A stretch of 64,000 nt of DNA from Artemia franciscana (taxonomy: Eukaryota > Arthropoda > Branchiopoda > Anostraca > Artemiidae): assembly GCF_032884065.1 (NCBI RefSeq), contig NC_088866.1, positions 50,290,068-50,354,067 on the forward strand, in the 5' to 3' direction. The translations under genes and the position numbers were made by a program. The notes under the pieces are model-generated. The model saw nothing but the letters and a program-made list of their open reading frames with translations. It ran no database searches and was not told the DNA's origin. This document shows, piece after piece, positions 25,701 through 36,222 of this stretch; position 1 is the first letter of the stretch; each line of letters starts with the position of its first letter.

Positions 25701-26137
25701 AATGCATACATACATGCACATACAATTATTGCTCACTTATAAAAATCTTGGTTTTCAAGATTTGTTTTTATTTGTGTTGCCTGGTTGTCATATCCTTGTC
25801 TTTATTTTAATACTTAATTTACTATTGACTAAGATTCGTTGTTTAATGTAAAAAAATCTAGTACCTCAAAAACTTCGGAGTCACTACAGGCTTTCAGTTA
25901 CTATTTGCAATTGTTTGTTCTTTAACTTAAACTTCACTGATCATATAATTTAATATAAGCTACATGGTTCAATTGTTAGGATAGCTGGTTCTCACCCAGT
26001 TGGCTCGAATTCTATTTTTGGTATTGGAAATTTTTATTTATGAAGATTTCTCAAGGAATATAACTAAAATAAAATTGTGTTAAGTACATGTTGCATCACC
26101 AGCTATATAATGATTTCGTATAATACTTCAGTTACTA
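25701..26137. other. No gene recognised
   Basis: AT-rich text between a family B copy and an A-rich tract, with no supported ORF. Confidence 0.4.
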
Positions 26138-26385
26138 AAACAAAAACTAAAAAGAAAAAACTAAAAAAAAAAAAAAAAAAAAGAATAAAAAAATAAAAAG
26201 AACAAGACTAAAGAAAAAGAAAGAAAAAAGAAAAAAACTTAAAGAAGGAAAAATTAAAAAAAAGGAAAAAACTAAAAAAGAAAAAAATGAATAAACTAAA
26301 AAAGAAAAAAAACTAGAAAAGGAAAAAACAAAAAGCAAAAAAAAAAATCTAAGCACAATGGCAATCATTAAAAAAAAACTAAAAA
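26138..26385. repeat. A-rich (AAAAAGAAAAACTAA) tract
   Basis: Same kind of A-rich array as in the Helitrons, without the tRNA-like module beside it. Confidence 0.8.
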
Positions 26386-26551
26386 ACGAGGTTTAAGTTC
26401 TTTTTCACTTTCTCTACACCTCTATCTTAATCAAGTATTCAATAATACTTTTTTTTGAGGAATAAGAATTCAAAAAAATTGAGGCTCTTCAGATTTTATT
26501 AAATTGTTTAAAATGTAAAAAACTGGTAATTGCACAAATATTTCAATATAT

Positions 26552-26708
26552 TTTGACAATGGATTAAAGTAATTCGAAAACCTTAAAACAGAAACCCAAA
26601 AGTTTGATGATTATTAGAAATTGATTATTAGAAATATTTTGACAATGGATTAAAGTAATTCGAAAACCTTAAAACAGAAACCCAAAATTTGATGATTATT
26701 AGAAATTG
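26552..26708 (+). repeat. ~82-bp tandem duplication
   Basis: TTTTGACAATGGATTAAAGT through TTTGATGATTATTAGAAATT occurs twice in a row with one-base differences. It lies directly before the Helitron N-terminal fragment. Confidence 0.9.
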
Positions 26709-26714
26709 TTGAGC

Positions 26715-27069
26715 TTTAGAATGAATTTACGTCAACGATGGCGTGTCGAGGAACCACGAGAGCTACGTGAAAGTATGCCAAGGAATCACAGAACAACGTG
26801 AAAACAGGCTTGCGGCTCATAGGGATAATGCCAAAAGAAAGCGTGCCGAGGAATCACAAGAGCAACGTCAAAATTATCGCCTGGCATTCAGGTACAGCCC
26901 AGTCAATGATTATAGCTTGAGTAGATGTGTTCAAATCGGAACGGTCTAAAATTTGTCCCTATTGCAAGGCCTTGAAATTTAATGGAGAAACAATGGGAAT
27001 CTGTTGCGCCTCAGGAAAAGTTAAACTTCCTAAACTGGCTGCACCACCAGAACCATTGAAGACTTTATG
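26715..27069 (+). pseudogene. Helitron protein N-terminal fragment (basic region and zinc motif)
   Basis: 26743-26949 encodes the basic repeat region typical of Helitron N-termini (RENRLAAHRDNAKRKRAEES). A frameshift at about 26940 leads into KICPYCKALKFNGET and MGICCASGKVKLP, the Cys-rich zinc-type motif, then PPEPLKTL and a stop. The Rep and helicase domains are missing. At 27070 the text passes directly into GGGACAC repeats and then the helicase C-terminus, so this is an internally deleted Helitron. Confidence 0.85.
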
Positions 27070-27502
27070 ACGTTACAGACTGGAACACCGGGACACAAAT
27101 GACGACCGGGACACAACTACAACGGGGACGTCGGAAGGGCCAAGGGGGGATATATAAATGACGACGGGGAATTTTCGATAAGCAATCACCCTCAACAAAG
27201 CTCAAGGGCAATCAATAGAAAAATGGGGTATAGATCTGAATAAGGATTGTTTCCCCATGGACAATTATTTGTTGAATGGTCAAGAGTCACCTGACAATCT
27301 ATTTATATGCACAGACAATGGGACAGCAAAGAATGTTGTATATTCGCAAGTTTTACGTAGTTAAAAACATATATATATCTATCTATATTCACAGGTGGGA
27401 TACAGTGACACAACTACAATGGCGCGTAACTAATATGGCGTGTAACGACTTACGCACGCGGGGGGGGGGGGCTTGGGGGGCGCGAAGCGCCACACCAACA
27501 GC

Positions 27503-27505
<3 letters not shown>
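27070..27505 (+). mobile_element. Helitron 3' part (GGGACAC, helicase tail, 3' terminus)
   Basis: GGGACAC units lead into the helicase C-terminal remnant (27175-27365), with a short deletion after CAAGAGTCA. Then follow CACAGGTGGGATACAGTGAC, a GCGCGTAA block and one terminal hairpin, ending CTAG at 27502-27505 and T. Together with 26715-27069 it is a deletion derivative retaining both ends of the protein. Confidence 0.8.

Positions 27506-27595
<90 letters not shown>
27506..27595. repeat. (TA)n microsatellite
   Basis: TA repeats beginning at the base after a Helitron CTAG terminus. Confidence 0.95.
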
Positions 27596-27597
<2 letters not shown>

Positions 27598-27875
27598 AGA
27601 TAGTAAGATGCAAATTTCAGAGATTGAGACATCAAACCAATTCAAATATGTCTAATGGTTTGTTCTTTACAAGGTTTTAGAGGAAATTTTTAATATATTG
27701 ACTTTAAATATAAATGTAAATGTTAATATAGGCAAGAGTTTGTTTTTATTATAAAACAGCTAATATAAATAAACTGAAACCATAAAATTGGTAATAACAA
27801 ATAATTTTATTATTTAACCATAATAATATTGTATCAAGTTGTTTAAGCATTAATATAAAATGCTTATGATGAATG

Positions 27876-28800
27876 AAAAGCTGTATTTTCACATACATGA
27901 TTGATGAATGACGTCATAATCTCAGGTTGTAACCATACATGGCGTAAAAGTAGATGGGATATTATAATGTTAACTTTAATTACATCAGTACGGAATCGCT
28001 AATGTTGTTATGCAAACTAAAAAACATTAATGGTGGCGGAATAATTATATTAATTTACTAGTACAAGTCAAAACGGTATAATGGCTGTGCAGATGGCTGA
28101 AACCAAGTAAACAATAAGCCATGGCATATAATGGTTTTAGTTTAATGCCTCATACTCTGAAGTTTCTTACTATTATAAATCAGGTTTGCAATTTTGTATT
28201 AAATAAGGGTTGCAGCGGTTTCTATATAGGGCTTTTGGGCGAGATGGTTCTAATAGTACACTTTTTGTTTTGATATGTATCTCTTTTTGGGAGTTATGGG
28301 TCATTATATTTCTTAGTATTGGGAATGACTGTCTCTTACCAGGCTGCTAGATACCGCTGCAGCCCAGATGAAACTTACATAGTACCAATTTATCAAGAAT
28401 TATATAGATCCTGTATGTAAAATCATGCGTCAAATAGTTAAAACCTAACAAAAAACAAAACTAATTTAAAATTTTCAGGTATTTTTTGAGTTTGAACTCA
28501 GTTAACTAAAGTAAACTTTTAGTTACTAGAGGCCGTGATTTGATTCTTTAATAGGTTTCATATACCTTAATAACAATGATACCGATGTCCACATTTACAC
28601 TGGACTATGCAGATCCTTTATGTTGTAACACCTCCGTAACTATGATCGACAGTTTGTTCTTTAATGTGACATTCTTATATTATTCTCTTGTCGAAAGAAT
28701 AGCGTATATAAATATTGAATTCACTTATTACGTCATATATTTCATAAACTATACAATAATAACGTCATTCATCAAGCGTGTACACGTAAATGCAGTTTTT
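27876..28800. repeat. MITE-like element with ~45-bp imperfect TIRs
   Basis: 27876-27920 and the reverse complement of 28757-28800 share AAAA-CTG-ATTT and TTGATGAATGACGT blocks. The interior (about 925 bp) includes family B text at 28205-28395 and no transposase. Confidence 0.5.
28205..28395 (+). repeat. Interspersed family B, copy 2
   Basis: Diverged copy of the 25225-25700 repeat. It contains GATGGTTCTAATAGTACACT and CTTACCAGGCTGCTAGATAC. Confidence 0.65.
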
Positions 28801-28844
28801 TGTTAAAATTTCTATTTCAAAAACTATTTCATATTTAATTATAA

Positions 28845-29225
28845 GAGGCACTATATGTAGCAATTTCCTTTAAACCATTATACCCATTTATACCATTATA
28901 CCCTTTAAACCATTATGAACCATTATACAGCTCTCTATGATTTTTCAGTGCCCAGCTCGCTGAGGAAGAAAAAAAAAACGGAAAAAAACAAACCTGCTGT
29001 AGATGCGGAATATCGTGGTTTCAGCTATTTTTCTTGATTTTCCTTCTTTTTCTAGCCAAGGGACAGTTAGTTACCTATACAAGAGTATTTTGACAATGCG
29101 TTCTAATAGCTTACTTCGTTTTTTGATTTGATTCTAGTTTTAGGAGTTATGGGCTACTGTATTTCTTAGTATGGGGCGTAATCGTCTCTTACTGGGTTGC
29201 AAGCTACCCCAGCAACCGGGATTTG
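28845..29225 (+). repeat. Interspersed family B, copy 3
   Basis: Third copy, with a short internal TTATACCC(A/T)TTTA duplication near 28880. It ends at the GGTTGCAAGCTACCCCAGCA stem region. Confidence 0.7.
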
Positions 29226-29519
29226 GTCTTGAAAACGTTGGAATGTATGGCCTTGAAAAATGCTGGGTCTTGATAAGCATAAGCCATTATTTTGGTCTTG
29301 ATAAGGCATCAGAGGATAAGCATAAGGGATGTTTCTTTAATATAAATACAGCTACCGCTTCCGCCACGATGTTGTTAAGATGTGAACTGGGCCCTACTTG
29401 TAGCATTTAGCATTATTTTGGTATCAAAGCCCAAGGGAATCTGAGATCAGAGTAAGACCTTTCCCGTTCAGGTACTATAGGAAAATAAGAAACTAGAATA
29501 GATGGAATCTTCCTACATC

Positions 29520-29587
29520 TATCTATATATATATAAATAAGTTGTCTGTGTGTCTGTCGAGTGACGTCACTGTCCGCATATGACGTC

Positions 29588-29670
<83 letters not shown>

Positions 29671-29722
29671 GTTGTCTGTGTGTCTGTCGAGTGACGTCAC
29701 TGTCCGCATATGACGTCTGAAT
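29520..29722 (+). mobile_element. Duplicated Helitron 5' heads split by (TA)n
   Basis: The head text ATAAATAAGTTGTCTGTGTG through GTGACGTCACTGTCCGCATA occurs at about 29533-29588 and again at 29663-29716. A (TA)n run (29593-29664) lies between. This fits either one head inserted in the other or a duplication. Confidence 0.75.
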
Positions 29723-29778
29723 TATTTCATCACATACCAATTCAAAAACGAATGTATTCAAGCCGAAGTAGCTCAGTT

Positions 29779-29972
29779 ACATAACTACCTGTGTTGGCGC
29801 AGTAGGTTCGACCTACTGCGTCGAACCTACTGTATTACCTACGTGGTAACTATACCGTATTACCTACGTGGTAATACGGGACCCAGAGAACGAACCATGC
29901 TGCAGGAATGCACTACAGGGCCGACGCAGGGACCTTAGTAGTCAAGAAGCGTCTTTAATCCGATGCAAACAC
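29779..29972 (+). mobile_element. 194-bp hairpin-rich insertion inside a tRNA-like A box, copy 1
   Basis: Flanked by a perfect 12-bp direct repeat AGTAGCTCAGTT (29767-29778 and 29973-29984), which is the A box of the tRNA-like module. The insert contains a 13-bp stem (CAGTAGGTTCGAC...GTCGAACCTACTG) and a CCGTATTACC-TACGT-GGTAATACGG hairpin. It is GC-richer than anything around it. It resembles no element I can name. The flanking repeat looks like a target-site duplication. Confidence 0.75.
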
Positions 29973-29984
29973 AGTAGCTCAGTT

Positions 29985-30046
29985 GGTAAAGTGTTATGTT
30001 CCAGGTTCTAGGTCCGAGAGGTTCCAGGTTCAAACCTTGGCTTTAT
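29985..30046 (+). repeat. tRNA-like module, 3' part after insertion
   Basis: GGTAAAGTGTTATGTTCCAG continues the module interrupted at 29778 and ends in the T arm and TTTATCA. The B box reads GGTTCAAACC, one substitution from the usual form. Confidence 0.7.
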
Positions 30047-30136
30047 CATTAATACAAAAGAAGAAAAAAAACTAAAAAAGATAAAAACTACAAAAAAAAC
30101 TAAAAAGAAAATACTAAAAAAAGCTAAAAAATTCGT

Positions 30137-30196
30137 AAGGCGTTATGTTCCAGGTTCTAAGTCCGAGAGGTTCCAGGCTCGAACCTTGGCTTTATC
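30137..30196 (+). repeat. tRNA-like module, truncated
   Basis: Lacks the A box. GGCGTTATGTTCCAGGTTCT leads to the T arm (GGCTCGAACC). It lies inside the A-rich tract. Confidence 0.65.
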
Positions 30197-30556
30197 ATTA
30201 ATACAAAAGAAGAAAAAAACTTAAAAACAAAAAAAAAAAAAAAATAAAAAACAGGTAAAAACTACTAAAAAAAACTAAAAAAGCTAAAAAACTACTAAAA
30301 AAACTAAAAAAGCTAAAAAACTAAAAAAACTAAAACAGGTAAAAAACTAAAAACTAAAAAAGAAAAAAAAAGAAAAAAACTAGAAAAAGGGTAAAAACAG
30401 CAAAAAAAACTAAAAAGAAAAAAAACAACTAAAAACTAATGAAAAAACTAAAAACTGAAAAAGAAAAAAAACTAAAAAAGGAAAAAAACTGAAAAAAATG
30501 TATTTCATCACATACCAATTCAAAAACGAATGTATTCAAGCCGAAGTAGCTCAGTT

Positions 30557-30750
30557 ACATAACTACCTGTGTTGGCGCAGTAGGTTCGACCTACTGCGTC
30601 GAACCTACTGTATTACCTACGTGGTAACTATACCGTATTACCTACGTGGTAATACGGGACCCAGAGAACGAACCATGCTGCAGGAATGCACTACAGGGCC
30701 GACGCAGGGACCTTAGTAGTCAAGAAGCGTCTTTAATCCGATGCAAACAC
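30557..30750 (+). mobile_element. 194-bp hairpin-rich insertion, copy 2
   Basis: Same insertion and same AGTAGCTCAGTT flanks (30545-30556 and 30751-30762). It was copied with the 778-bp unit, so the insertion predates the duplication. Confidence 0.75.
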
Positions 30751-30921
30751 AGTAGCTCAGTTGGTAAAGTGTTATGTTCCAGGTTCTAGGTCCGAGAGGT
30801 TCCAGGTTCGAACCTTGGCTTTAGCATTAATACAAAAGAAGAAAAAAAAACTAAAAAAGATAAAAACTACAAAAAAAACTAAAAAGAAAATACTAAAAAA
30901 AAACTAAAAAAGCTAAAAATT

Positions 30922-30988
30922 GGTAAAGCGTTATGTTCCAGGTTCTAGGTCCGAGAGGTTCCAGGTTCGAACCTTGGCTTTAGCATTA
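30922..30988 (+). repeat. tRNA-like module, 5' truncated
   Basis: ATTGGTAAAGCGTTATGTTC to GGCTTTAGCA with an intact B box GGTTCGAACC. The first half of the A box is missing. Confidence 0.7.
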
Positions 30989-31319
30989 ATACAAAAGAAG
31001 AAAAAAACTAAAAAAGAAAAAAAAAAAAAATAAAAAACAGGTAAAAACTACTAAAAAAACTAAAAAAGCTAAAAAACTACTAAAAAAACTAAAAAAGCTA
31101 AAAAACTAAAAAAACTAAAACAGGTAAAAAACTAAAAACTAAAAAAGAAAAAAAAAGAAAAAAACTAGAAAAAGGGTAAAAACAGCAAAAAAAACTAAAA
31201 AGAAAAAAAAACAACTAAAAACTAATGAAAAAACTAAAAACTGAAAAAGAAAAAAAACTAAAAAAGGAAAAAAACTGAAAAAAATGTATTTCATCATATA
31301 CCAATTCAAAAACGAATGT

Positions 31320-32262
<943 letters not shown>

Positions 32263-32513
32263 TATAAGATAATGCTCAAACAAATGCGTGCATCATCTAT
32301 TTATTTTGTGTGGACTACCTGGACCCTTTAAAAGAAATGAAATACGGCACTACGCTACTACTTCTGAAACTGGGAAGCCTGACTTAAGTTATTGTGAGGG
32401 TTTTAAATTAAATTGTTACATATAGTTTTCCAATTGATAGCTTTTTGACCTTCTTTGAGGCAAAATTCTTGCTTCTATTTATTTTAGCTTTATTTTATTT
32501 TATTTACTTTATT

Positions 32514-33899
32514 TTAGCACACCGTGCTTTTCTGGCATCGTGGTAGATGTTTGGTATGTTCGAATTTGCAATACACATCGTCTCTCATTTCTCTATCTTT
32601 TTTTGTCTCAAACATTGAGCTCTCTCCACAACTGGCTTTATGCAGTTGTGCTGCATTCAGAAACATCCTCTGGTTGAAAATACTAGGAGGTCCGCTGTAA
32701 ACGGGATTACATCCTAGTGACATATAGAATCCATTTTTACTTTTTATCTGTTTTCCCATTGGTCCTGCTAGCACAACGCTCATGTTAGTATTCTTTTCGG
32801 AACACTTAAGACACTTACTCCGCAGCCATACTTTAGAGATTTTATCTAGTTTAGTCCCAAGGAGATCAACAACTTCATCTATCAATTGACCATTTGAAGG
32901 ATCAATTAACGAAATTTTTATTCTTTGGAGTTCTAAGTGGACGTGTATGGTCATTAAAACAAAGGCCAGAGGCTGATCTCTTTGATAGTTTTTCAAAAAA
33001 CCTTTCAATGAGTGTATTTTATAACAGCCTTCGGCCTTATGCAAATGTATTGTTTCTTTTAAAAATACTATTTCATGGAAGTCACCCCCATCCATAAGCT
33101 GGATGCTGCTCCCCGGCCTCAAAGCCGCGCTGAAACTAAAAGCAAAATGTTTCCTCTTGAAACTGTTAAAACCAAATAATAAGAATTGATCGTTCTTCCT
33201 AGGATCCAACGCCACATAATCACAGAGTAAAGCACAATTGAGAAGAGTAAGAGAATCCTCAGAGTAGATCCTTATTTCATTGGTTGTATTTGGGACCCTT
33301 CCTGTATAAAATAAAGAGTCGTCGGATAGGAAGTTCTTGGGCTTGTACAAATTAATTTCTAAATTGCGTAGGCCCTCTGCAAGATCCTGATCGTAGGCAA
33401 CCTTTTCGGACATAAGCAATGCAAATTTGAAAAATCGGCCATTTTCAAATTGTGTATTAATCAAGGAATCTTTTTTTATATATTCAAAACCCAGAGTTTT
33501 AGTGATTTTCGCTGCGCTTATATTACCATTGTAGACTAGATCTAAACTCATGTATATTGGAAAATTGCTTCCCTTCTCATTTCCAAATAAAAGACTATTG
33601 CTTGGGCGTCCTGTTATATTTCCTTGAATATGAAAAAATACAGTGACTACGTCATTTTTTTTAGACCATGTTTTAAATTTATACAAACCAATTTCTTTCA
33701 AATCTGGTAAAGCCAAACATTTTGTATGGTACTTCGATGCATAAAAATTAGAATTTTTGTCATTTTTGAATACTTCTCCTACTATTGGATTATTGAAACA
33801 AGATTTTTCTGAATTCCTGAATTCCTGAAATCCTGAAATCCTGGAGCTGAACTGCAAAATAATAGTAATTATTATTATTGTTTTGCCCAATCTTGTCAT
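32514..33899 (-). CDS. Probable secreted protein of unknown function (461 codons)
   Basis: The longest intact ORF in the window. An upstream Met at 34062-34064 would add 55 residues, but the Met at 33897-33899 is favoured because it starts a classic signal peptide (MTRLGKTIIIITIILQFSS). The mature part has 12 Cys, most of them in the C-terminal half, and four N-glycosylation sequons (NIT, NIS, NTT, NMS). No further membrane segment is obvious. Alternating hydrophobic residues suggest beta-sandwich modules, and the stretch SLTLLNCALLCDYVA faintly recalls a PAN/apple half-motif. I do not recognise the family. It is a single open exon between a Helitron (ending about 32262) and repeats. AATAAA-type signals lie 10-40 bp beyond the stop (TTTATT on the plus strand, 32477-32510). 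An intronless gene or retrocopy is possible. Confidence 0.7.
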   Translation of the reverse strand: MTRLGKTIIIITIILQFSSRISGFQEFRNSEKSCFNNPIVGEVFKNDKNSNFYASKYHTKCLALPDLKEIGLYKFKTWSKKNDVVTVFFHIQGNITGRPSNSLLFGNEKGSNFPIYMSLDLVYNGNISAAKITKTLGFEYIKKDSLINTQFENGRFFKFALLMSEKVAYDQDLAEGLRNLEINLYKPKNFLSDDSLFYTGRVPNTTNEIRIYSEDSLTLLNCALLCDYVALDPRKNDQFLLFGFNSFKRKHFAFSFSAALRPGSSIQLMDGGDFHEIVFLKETIHLHKAEGCYKIHSLKGFLKNYQRDQPLAFVLMTIHVHLELQRIKISLIDPSNGQLIDEVVDLLGTKLDKISKVWLRSKCLKCSEKNTNMSVVLAGPMGKQIKSKNGFYMSLGCNPVYSGPPSIFNQRMFLNAAQLHKASCGESSMFETKKDREMRDDVYCKFEHTKHLPRCQKSTVC

Positions 33900-34064
33900 A
33901 ATATTTATTTCCACATTGCTACTGGCAAGGTGCGTGATAATAAGTCCTTCAATTCTCAACCTAGTAAAACCATTTAGAATTCTAAATTCCTCGTAGGATT
34001 CTTTTACTAAATAATGATGGCATTTGATGCTAAGAATCAACACATTACTTTTGCGATTACTCAA

Positions 34065-34729
34065 TTATACCATAACCAGATGATAATCTTGAAGTATGAT
34101 TGCTTCATGATTACTTTGACAGGAAGTCATTTGTCCTACCAAAAGTGACATTGATATTTACTTGGTAGCTCCAAAATACCAGTGGCTGGATATTCATTTC
34201 ATACAGTGCGTAGTACCTTTTGAAATAAAAATGTTCAAAAGGAGTCGTAAGAAAGAATCATCAAAATGAGTTGGCTTTGTAAGGTGTTTCCAAATATACA
34301 CAATATATTAGTCTTAATGATGCCCATCGATAGCTCCTAGCCTGAAAACACGATCAAAAATAATAAGATCATTAGTTCCAGCATATTAGAGAACCCTAAT
34401 ATAGTGGCTTCAGGTTCCTCTCAGCAAAATATGAGATTTCACTTTTTTCCAAAAAATCATATCGAACCAATGGCCCTGGAAGATAAGGAGAGGGCTCATT
34501 TGAATAGAAATTATAATTTCTATGACCTATTTTAATTAACGTAAAGACTGTGCCCTGGGTATGTGGTATTTTCCGCCATTTGTGGTACCATATCACAACA
34601 TTACCTCAGAGAGGGCCAAGTTACTCCCGTATGAAAACTCTGACACACTTAAACACTTTAAATTGAAACTTTATACCCTTCTACCGTTCCTGAGATGTTA
34701 CAGTACTAAGTACTAGCTAGTATTCAAAG
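34065..34729. other. Upstream flank of the secreted ORF, nothing firm
   Basis: Presumed promoter side of the minus-strand gene. AT-rich. No TATA-like element or exon could be fixed with confidence. Confidence 0.3.
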
Positions 34730-34945
34730 TCACAAGTAATAGCAGTTGCAGACCTGAGTTATCGCCTTCACAGTCGTAAGTTACCACCCTCACAGTGGCA
34801 GTTGCAAGAAGTCAGAGTTGCATATAACAGTTAAGTCGCATTTGTATTCGCAGTCGTAAGTAGGGCCGATTGCGGTAATAAATTGACACAGTCTACAGTG
34901 GCTGCAGTTGCAAATAGTCACATTCGCAAGTAGTCAGAGTCACTG
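34730..34945. repeat. Degenerate CAGTCGCAAGTA minisatellite
   Basis: Many imperfect units resembling CAGTTGCAAGTAGTCAGAGT and CAGTCGTAAGTTA without a fixed period. It leads into a D hairpin. Confidence 0.6.
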
Positions 34946-34949
34946 TTCC

Positions 34950-35155
34950 CTCCTCAACACCCGGCTCTTTATGCTTTAGTTTTATTTATTGTTTTAAAAA
35001 GTAGAATTGTGAGAAAGGTCTAACTTTAGCGTAAACAGCGGGGCATTGAGGAGGGAACAGCCCCTTTCAAATATGGAGTAATTTCTGTTCGTTTCAAGTT
35101 TTAATGTCACTCCTTACTTTCTGTTGAAAAAACTTGTTTTCTTATTTAATTTCTA
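34950..35155. repeat. Family D hairpin
   Basis: The left arm (CGGCTCTTTATGCTTTAG) and right arm (CTTTAGCGTAAACAGCGGGG) pair. The right arm continues to TTCTGTTCGTTTCAAGTTTT and ends at a poly-T/ATTTAAT tail. Confidence 0.75.
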
Positions 35156-35189
35156 ATGCTTCCGTATTTCACGATATTTGGTTTTATAT

Positions 35190-36094
35190 TAATTTATGTA
35201 TAAAAGTTGATGGTTCGTTTACGGTTAATGTTAAGGTAAGTTCTAATTTGAACCTTAGCAATTACTCTCGAGTTTTTTAGCCATTATTTTTAAATGCTTA
35301 AACTTAAAACTTGCTCAAATGTTTTTGCTTACACTAGTTTTTAAGATTTTATACATTTACATGTGAATTATACAAAATAAGTTTAATAATGTTTAATAAC
35401 ATCATGTATCCATTTTTAGTTACTCCACAGTCACAATATTGGACTGGCTCTTCTCATGCTAGAATGATTTCATAACGTCATATATAGATTCTCAAAAAAA
35501 AGAATAAAGGTTTAAACCTCCTAGTCAGGCCATTAATAGGCTATCTTGAAAATTCTGCCCGTCTCCCCTTTGGTTCTCTTTGAAGCTCGTCAATGCCTAA
35601 AATATCGTTTATGTGAAAAATTGCATTGTACTTATATCCAGACACTGTTACCTCTTGAAATTGAGTTTTCAATCAAGTGAGCCTTCTCCAAGGTTGCCCG
35701 TGTTGGCGTGTACCCTTCTATATACAAAGTGATCAGAAGAAAAAAGGGAATTATTTTTTAATGTTATAGCGTTCCAAACAACAATTTTCATTTTCCTAAA
35801 ATTATTGAAGTTATTTTTGCCTCAGGAAAAGCAGTGGTCCCAGAACCAGTTGAGGAAAGGAAATAGCCAATCTTTTCAGGTCTACAAGAAATGCATAAGT
35901 TGGCTTCGAACCGGGCAGCGAGAATTTCCTGGGCCCTGATGCTGAATGAAGGCTTTATGCAATCTTGGGCTCATTGTGGCCACAATATTGTTTTTAGCAT
36001 TTGGCGATGCTATTTGTTAATTAGAACCCAGTGCAAATTATGTATCGTTTACTAGGCTGTACTTTCCTCGAGGGACGCCACTTCTCAAGATTAC
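35190..36094 (+). repeat. Interspersed family C, copy 1 (~0.9 kb)
   Basis: Co-linear with 39303-39553 plus 41235-42175. Landmarks are TGTATAAAAGTTGATGGTTC, GACTGGCTCTTCTCATGCTA, TATCCAGACACTGTTA-CTC, TTTGCCTCAGGAAAAGCAGT and TTTACTAGGCTGTACTTTCC. Non-coding. It is cut at about 36094 by a reversed Helitron end. Confidence 0.85.
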
Positions 36095-36191
36095 ACGAAA
36101 GCTTCGCGCCCCCCAAGACCCCCGCGCGCGTAAGTCGTTACGCGCCATATTAGTTACGCGCCATTGTAGTGGTGTCCCTGCGTCCCACCTG

Positions 36192-36205
<14 letters not shown>
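36095..36205 (-). mobile_element. Helitron 3' end, inverted and truncated
   Basis: The reverse complement of the family 3' region (CTTCGCGCC hairpin half, GCGCGTAAGTCGTTACGCGC, CACAGGTGGGACGCAGGGAC) runs into (TA)n. The terminal CTAG and one hairpin arm are missing at the junction with family C. Confidence 0.75.

Positions 36206-36221
<16 letters not shown>

Positions 36222-36222
<1 letters not shown>

Larger units (their letters stand above)
29725..30502 (+). repeat. 778-bp tandem duplication, unit 1
   Basis: The unit runs from TTTCATCACATACCAATTCA through an interrupted tRNA-like module, an A-rich tract, a second partial tRNA-like module (30137-30196) and more A-rich sequence. The next unit repeats the same order at a constant offset of 778 bp. 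Confidence 0.9.
30503..31280 (+). repeat. 778-bp tandem duplication, unit 2
   Basis: Nearly identical to unit 1, including the 194-bp insertion and both tRNA-like pieces. A third unit begins at about 31289 but soon diverges into GGGACAC repeats. Confidence 0.9.

Noticed and set aside
29725..31280. CRISPR-like or other prokaryotic repeat array
   Set aside because: Units are 778 bp, composite and transposon-derived, and the window is clearly eukaryotic.
34396..34596. 66-codon minus-strand ORF upstream of the secreted protein
   Set aside because: No domain, no splice context and AT-rich composition no different from its surroundings.
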